The translations under genes and the position numbers were made by a program. From contig CAYRWM010000021.1 of the NCBI GenBank assembly GCA_964428055.1, positions 1 through 32,128 of the forward strand: 32,128 nt of DNA. Direction: 5' to 3'. The notes beneath the pieces were generated by a model that saw only the letters and a program-made list of their open reading frames with translations, was not told the origin of the DNA and did not search any database. Source of the stretch: CAYRWM01 sp964428055. GTDB lineage: Bacteria > Bacillota > Clostridia > Christensenellales > Christensenellaceae. Shown here piece after piece: positions 31,534 to 32,128 of this stretch (the stretch's first letter is position 1; every line of letters starts with the position of its first letter).

Positions 31534-32128
31534 GCATTTTCTTCTTTATTATCGGCATTATCTTCCTTTTTTTTATGTAGTGACAGTTTGTTCTCGGTAC
31601 CGTTTGCAAGGCGCTTTATGTTATCCCTGTGCGCCCACAGAACAATAGCACATATTATCAGTCCGGCAAGCTGTAACGGAAGGTTGCCTGGCGCGACTAT
31701 AAAAGGCATAACAGCAGAGGCTATAACACCAATTATAGAACCAATAGACATTATCTTTGTAGCTACTACTATAAGCACACACACTACGAAGATGATTATA
31801 GTTGGAATGGGCATAACAACGAGAAGAACGCCTGTTGTGGTCGCAATCCCCTTACCGCCCTTAAATTTCATAAAACAGGACCATTTATGACCTACCACTG
31901 CAAAAACGCAAGCTATATACATTGCGTGCTCACCAGCAATAGCGCCCGCTATAAGTACTGCGGCCACGCCTTTTAACAGATCGCAAACAAGCGTAAGCAG
32001 TCCGAGCTTCCAGCCGAAAGCTCTGAGCATATTTGTCGTTCCAGCGTTTCCGCTACCTATCTTAGTAATATCCTGTTTTTTAAATGCCTTTGCAAATATC
32101 TCGGAAAAAGATATTGATCCGATAACAT
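31530..32128 (-). CDS. plsY: Glycerol-3-phosphate acyltransferase PlsY (5' end outside the window)
   Basis: A membrane enzyme that uses acyl-phosphate to acylate glycerol 3-phosphate, the first step of phosphatidic acid synthesis. The frame is open to the right edge, so the N-terminus is cut. In the visible part are GSISFSEIFAK, the diagnostic GSGNAGTTNMLRAFG, and later KGGKGIATTTGVLL; several transmembrane segments follow (LVCDLLKGVAAVLIAGAIAG and IPTIIIFVVCVLIVVATKIM). An internal ATG (MLRAFGW) at 32030 is not the start, because conserved residues lie before it. The C-terminus is basic and hydrophilic. PlsY and PlsC (13552-14160) act successively, though in separate operons. Confidence 0.95.
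   Translation of the reverse strand, partial: VIGSISFSEIFAKAFKKQDITKIGSGNAGTTNMLRAFGWKLGLLTLVCDLLKGVAAVLIAGAIAGEHAMYIACVFAVVGHKWSCFMKFKGGKGIATTTGVLLVVMPIPTIIIFVVCVLIVVATKIMSIGSIIGVIASAVMPFIVAPGNLPLQLAGLIICAIVLWAHRDNIKRLANGTENKLSLHKKKEDNADNKEENA

Noticed and set aside
1..32128. CRISPR arrays, insertion sequences, prophage or defence genes
   Set aside because: No spaced direct repeats, transposase or integrase motifs or terminal inverted repeats were seen; the sequence is almost fully occupied by recognisable housekeeping genes.

Overview
The window is an ordinary, gene-dense stretch of a chromosome from an anaerobic, low-to-moderate GC Firmicute of the class Clostridia. Three things point there: the IspH-ribosomal protein S1 fusion, the Asp23/AmaP/DUF2273 trio in front of nusB, and the YerC-PcrA-LigA gene order. 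Family-level placement is not secure from sequence alone. All 31 protein genes and the one tRNA gene lie on the minus strand, so transcription runs from high to low coordinates. That is expected for a leading-strand block of housekeeping genes.

Layout in order of transcription (right to left). (1) plsY enters from the right edge without its first codons. (2) A nusA-infB translation/transcription operon follows: rimP, nusA, ylxR, ylxQ, infB, rbfA, nrnA, truB, ribF. (3) rpsO-pnp have their own promoter inside the 3' end of ribF and are followed by an M16 peptidase. (4) A long operon starts at an Asp23 protein and runs through amaP, a DUF2273 protein, nusB, a TsaD-like paralogue, xseA, xseB, ispA, cmk, plsC and the ispH-rpsA fusion, ending at a strong terminator. 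(5) tRNA-Leu(UAA). (6) A small metabolic group: Ldh_2-type malate/lactate dehydrogenase, malic enzyme, and a Gfo/Idh/MocA oxidoreductase with its own promoter. (7) A second type IIA topoisomerase (parE-parC). (8) yerC-pcrA-ligA, where ligA is cut by an in-frame TGA a few codons before the left edge.

Together the genes cover ribosome assembly and initiation (RimP, IF2, RbfA, S15, TruB, S1), transcription termination control (NusA, NusB), RNA turnover (PNPase, NrnA), DNA repair and topology (PcrA, LigA, exonuclease VII, topoisomerase), isoprenoid and phospholipid synthesis (IspA, IspH, PlsC, PlsY) and malate-pyruvate interconversion. Several starts were moved downstream from the longest open frame because a Shine-Dalgarno sequence and the family's usual length decide them (rimP, ylxR, infB, pnp, Asp23, xseA, xseB, ispA, parE, Gfo/Idh).

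I see no CRISPR array, transposon, prophage, toxin-antitoxin or defence system, and no convincing undescribed multi-gene system. The points worth a second look are small: the interrupted ligA, an intrinsic terminator between the only visible promoter and rimP (possible attenuation of the nusA operon), a cluster of overlapping palindromes before the malate dehydrogenase gene, a TsaD paralogue with a changed metal-site motif, and an IF2 without its first N-terminal subdomain.
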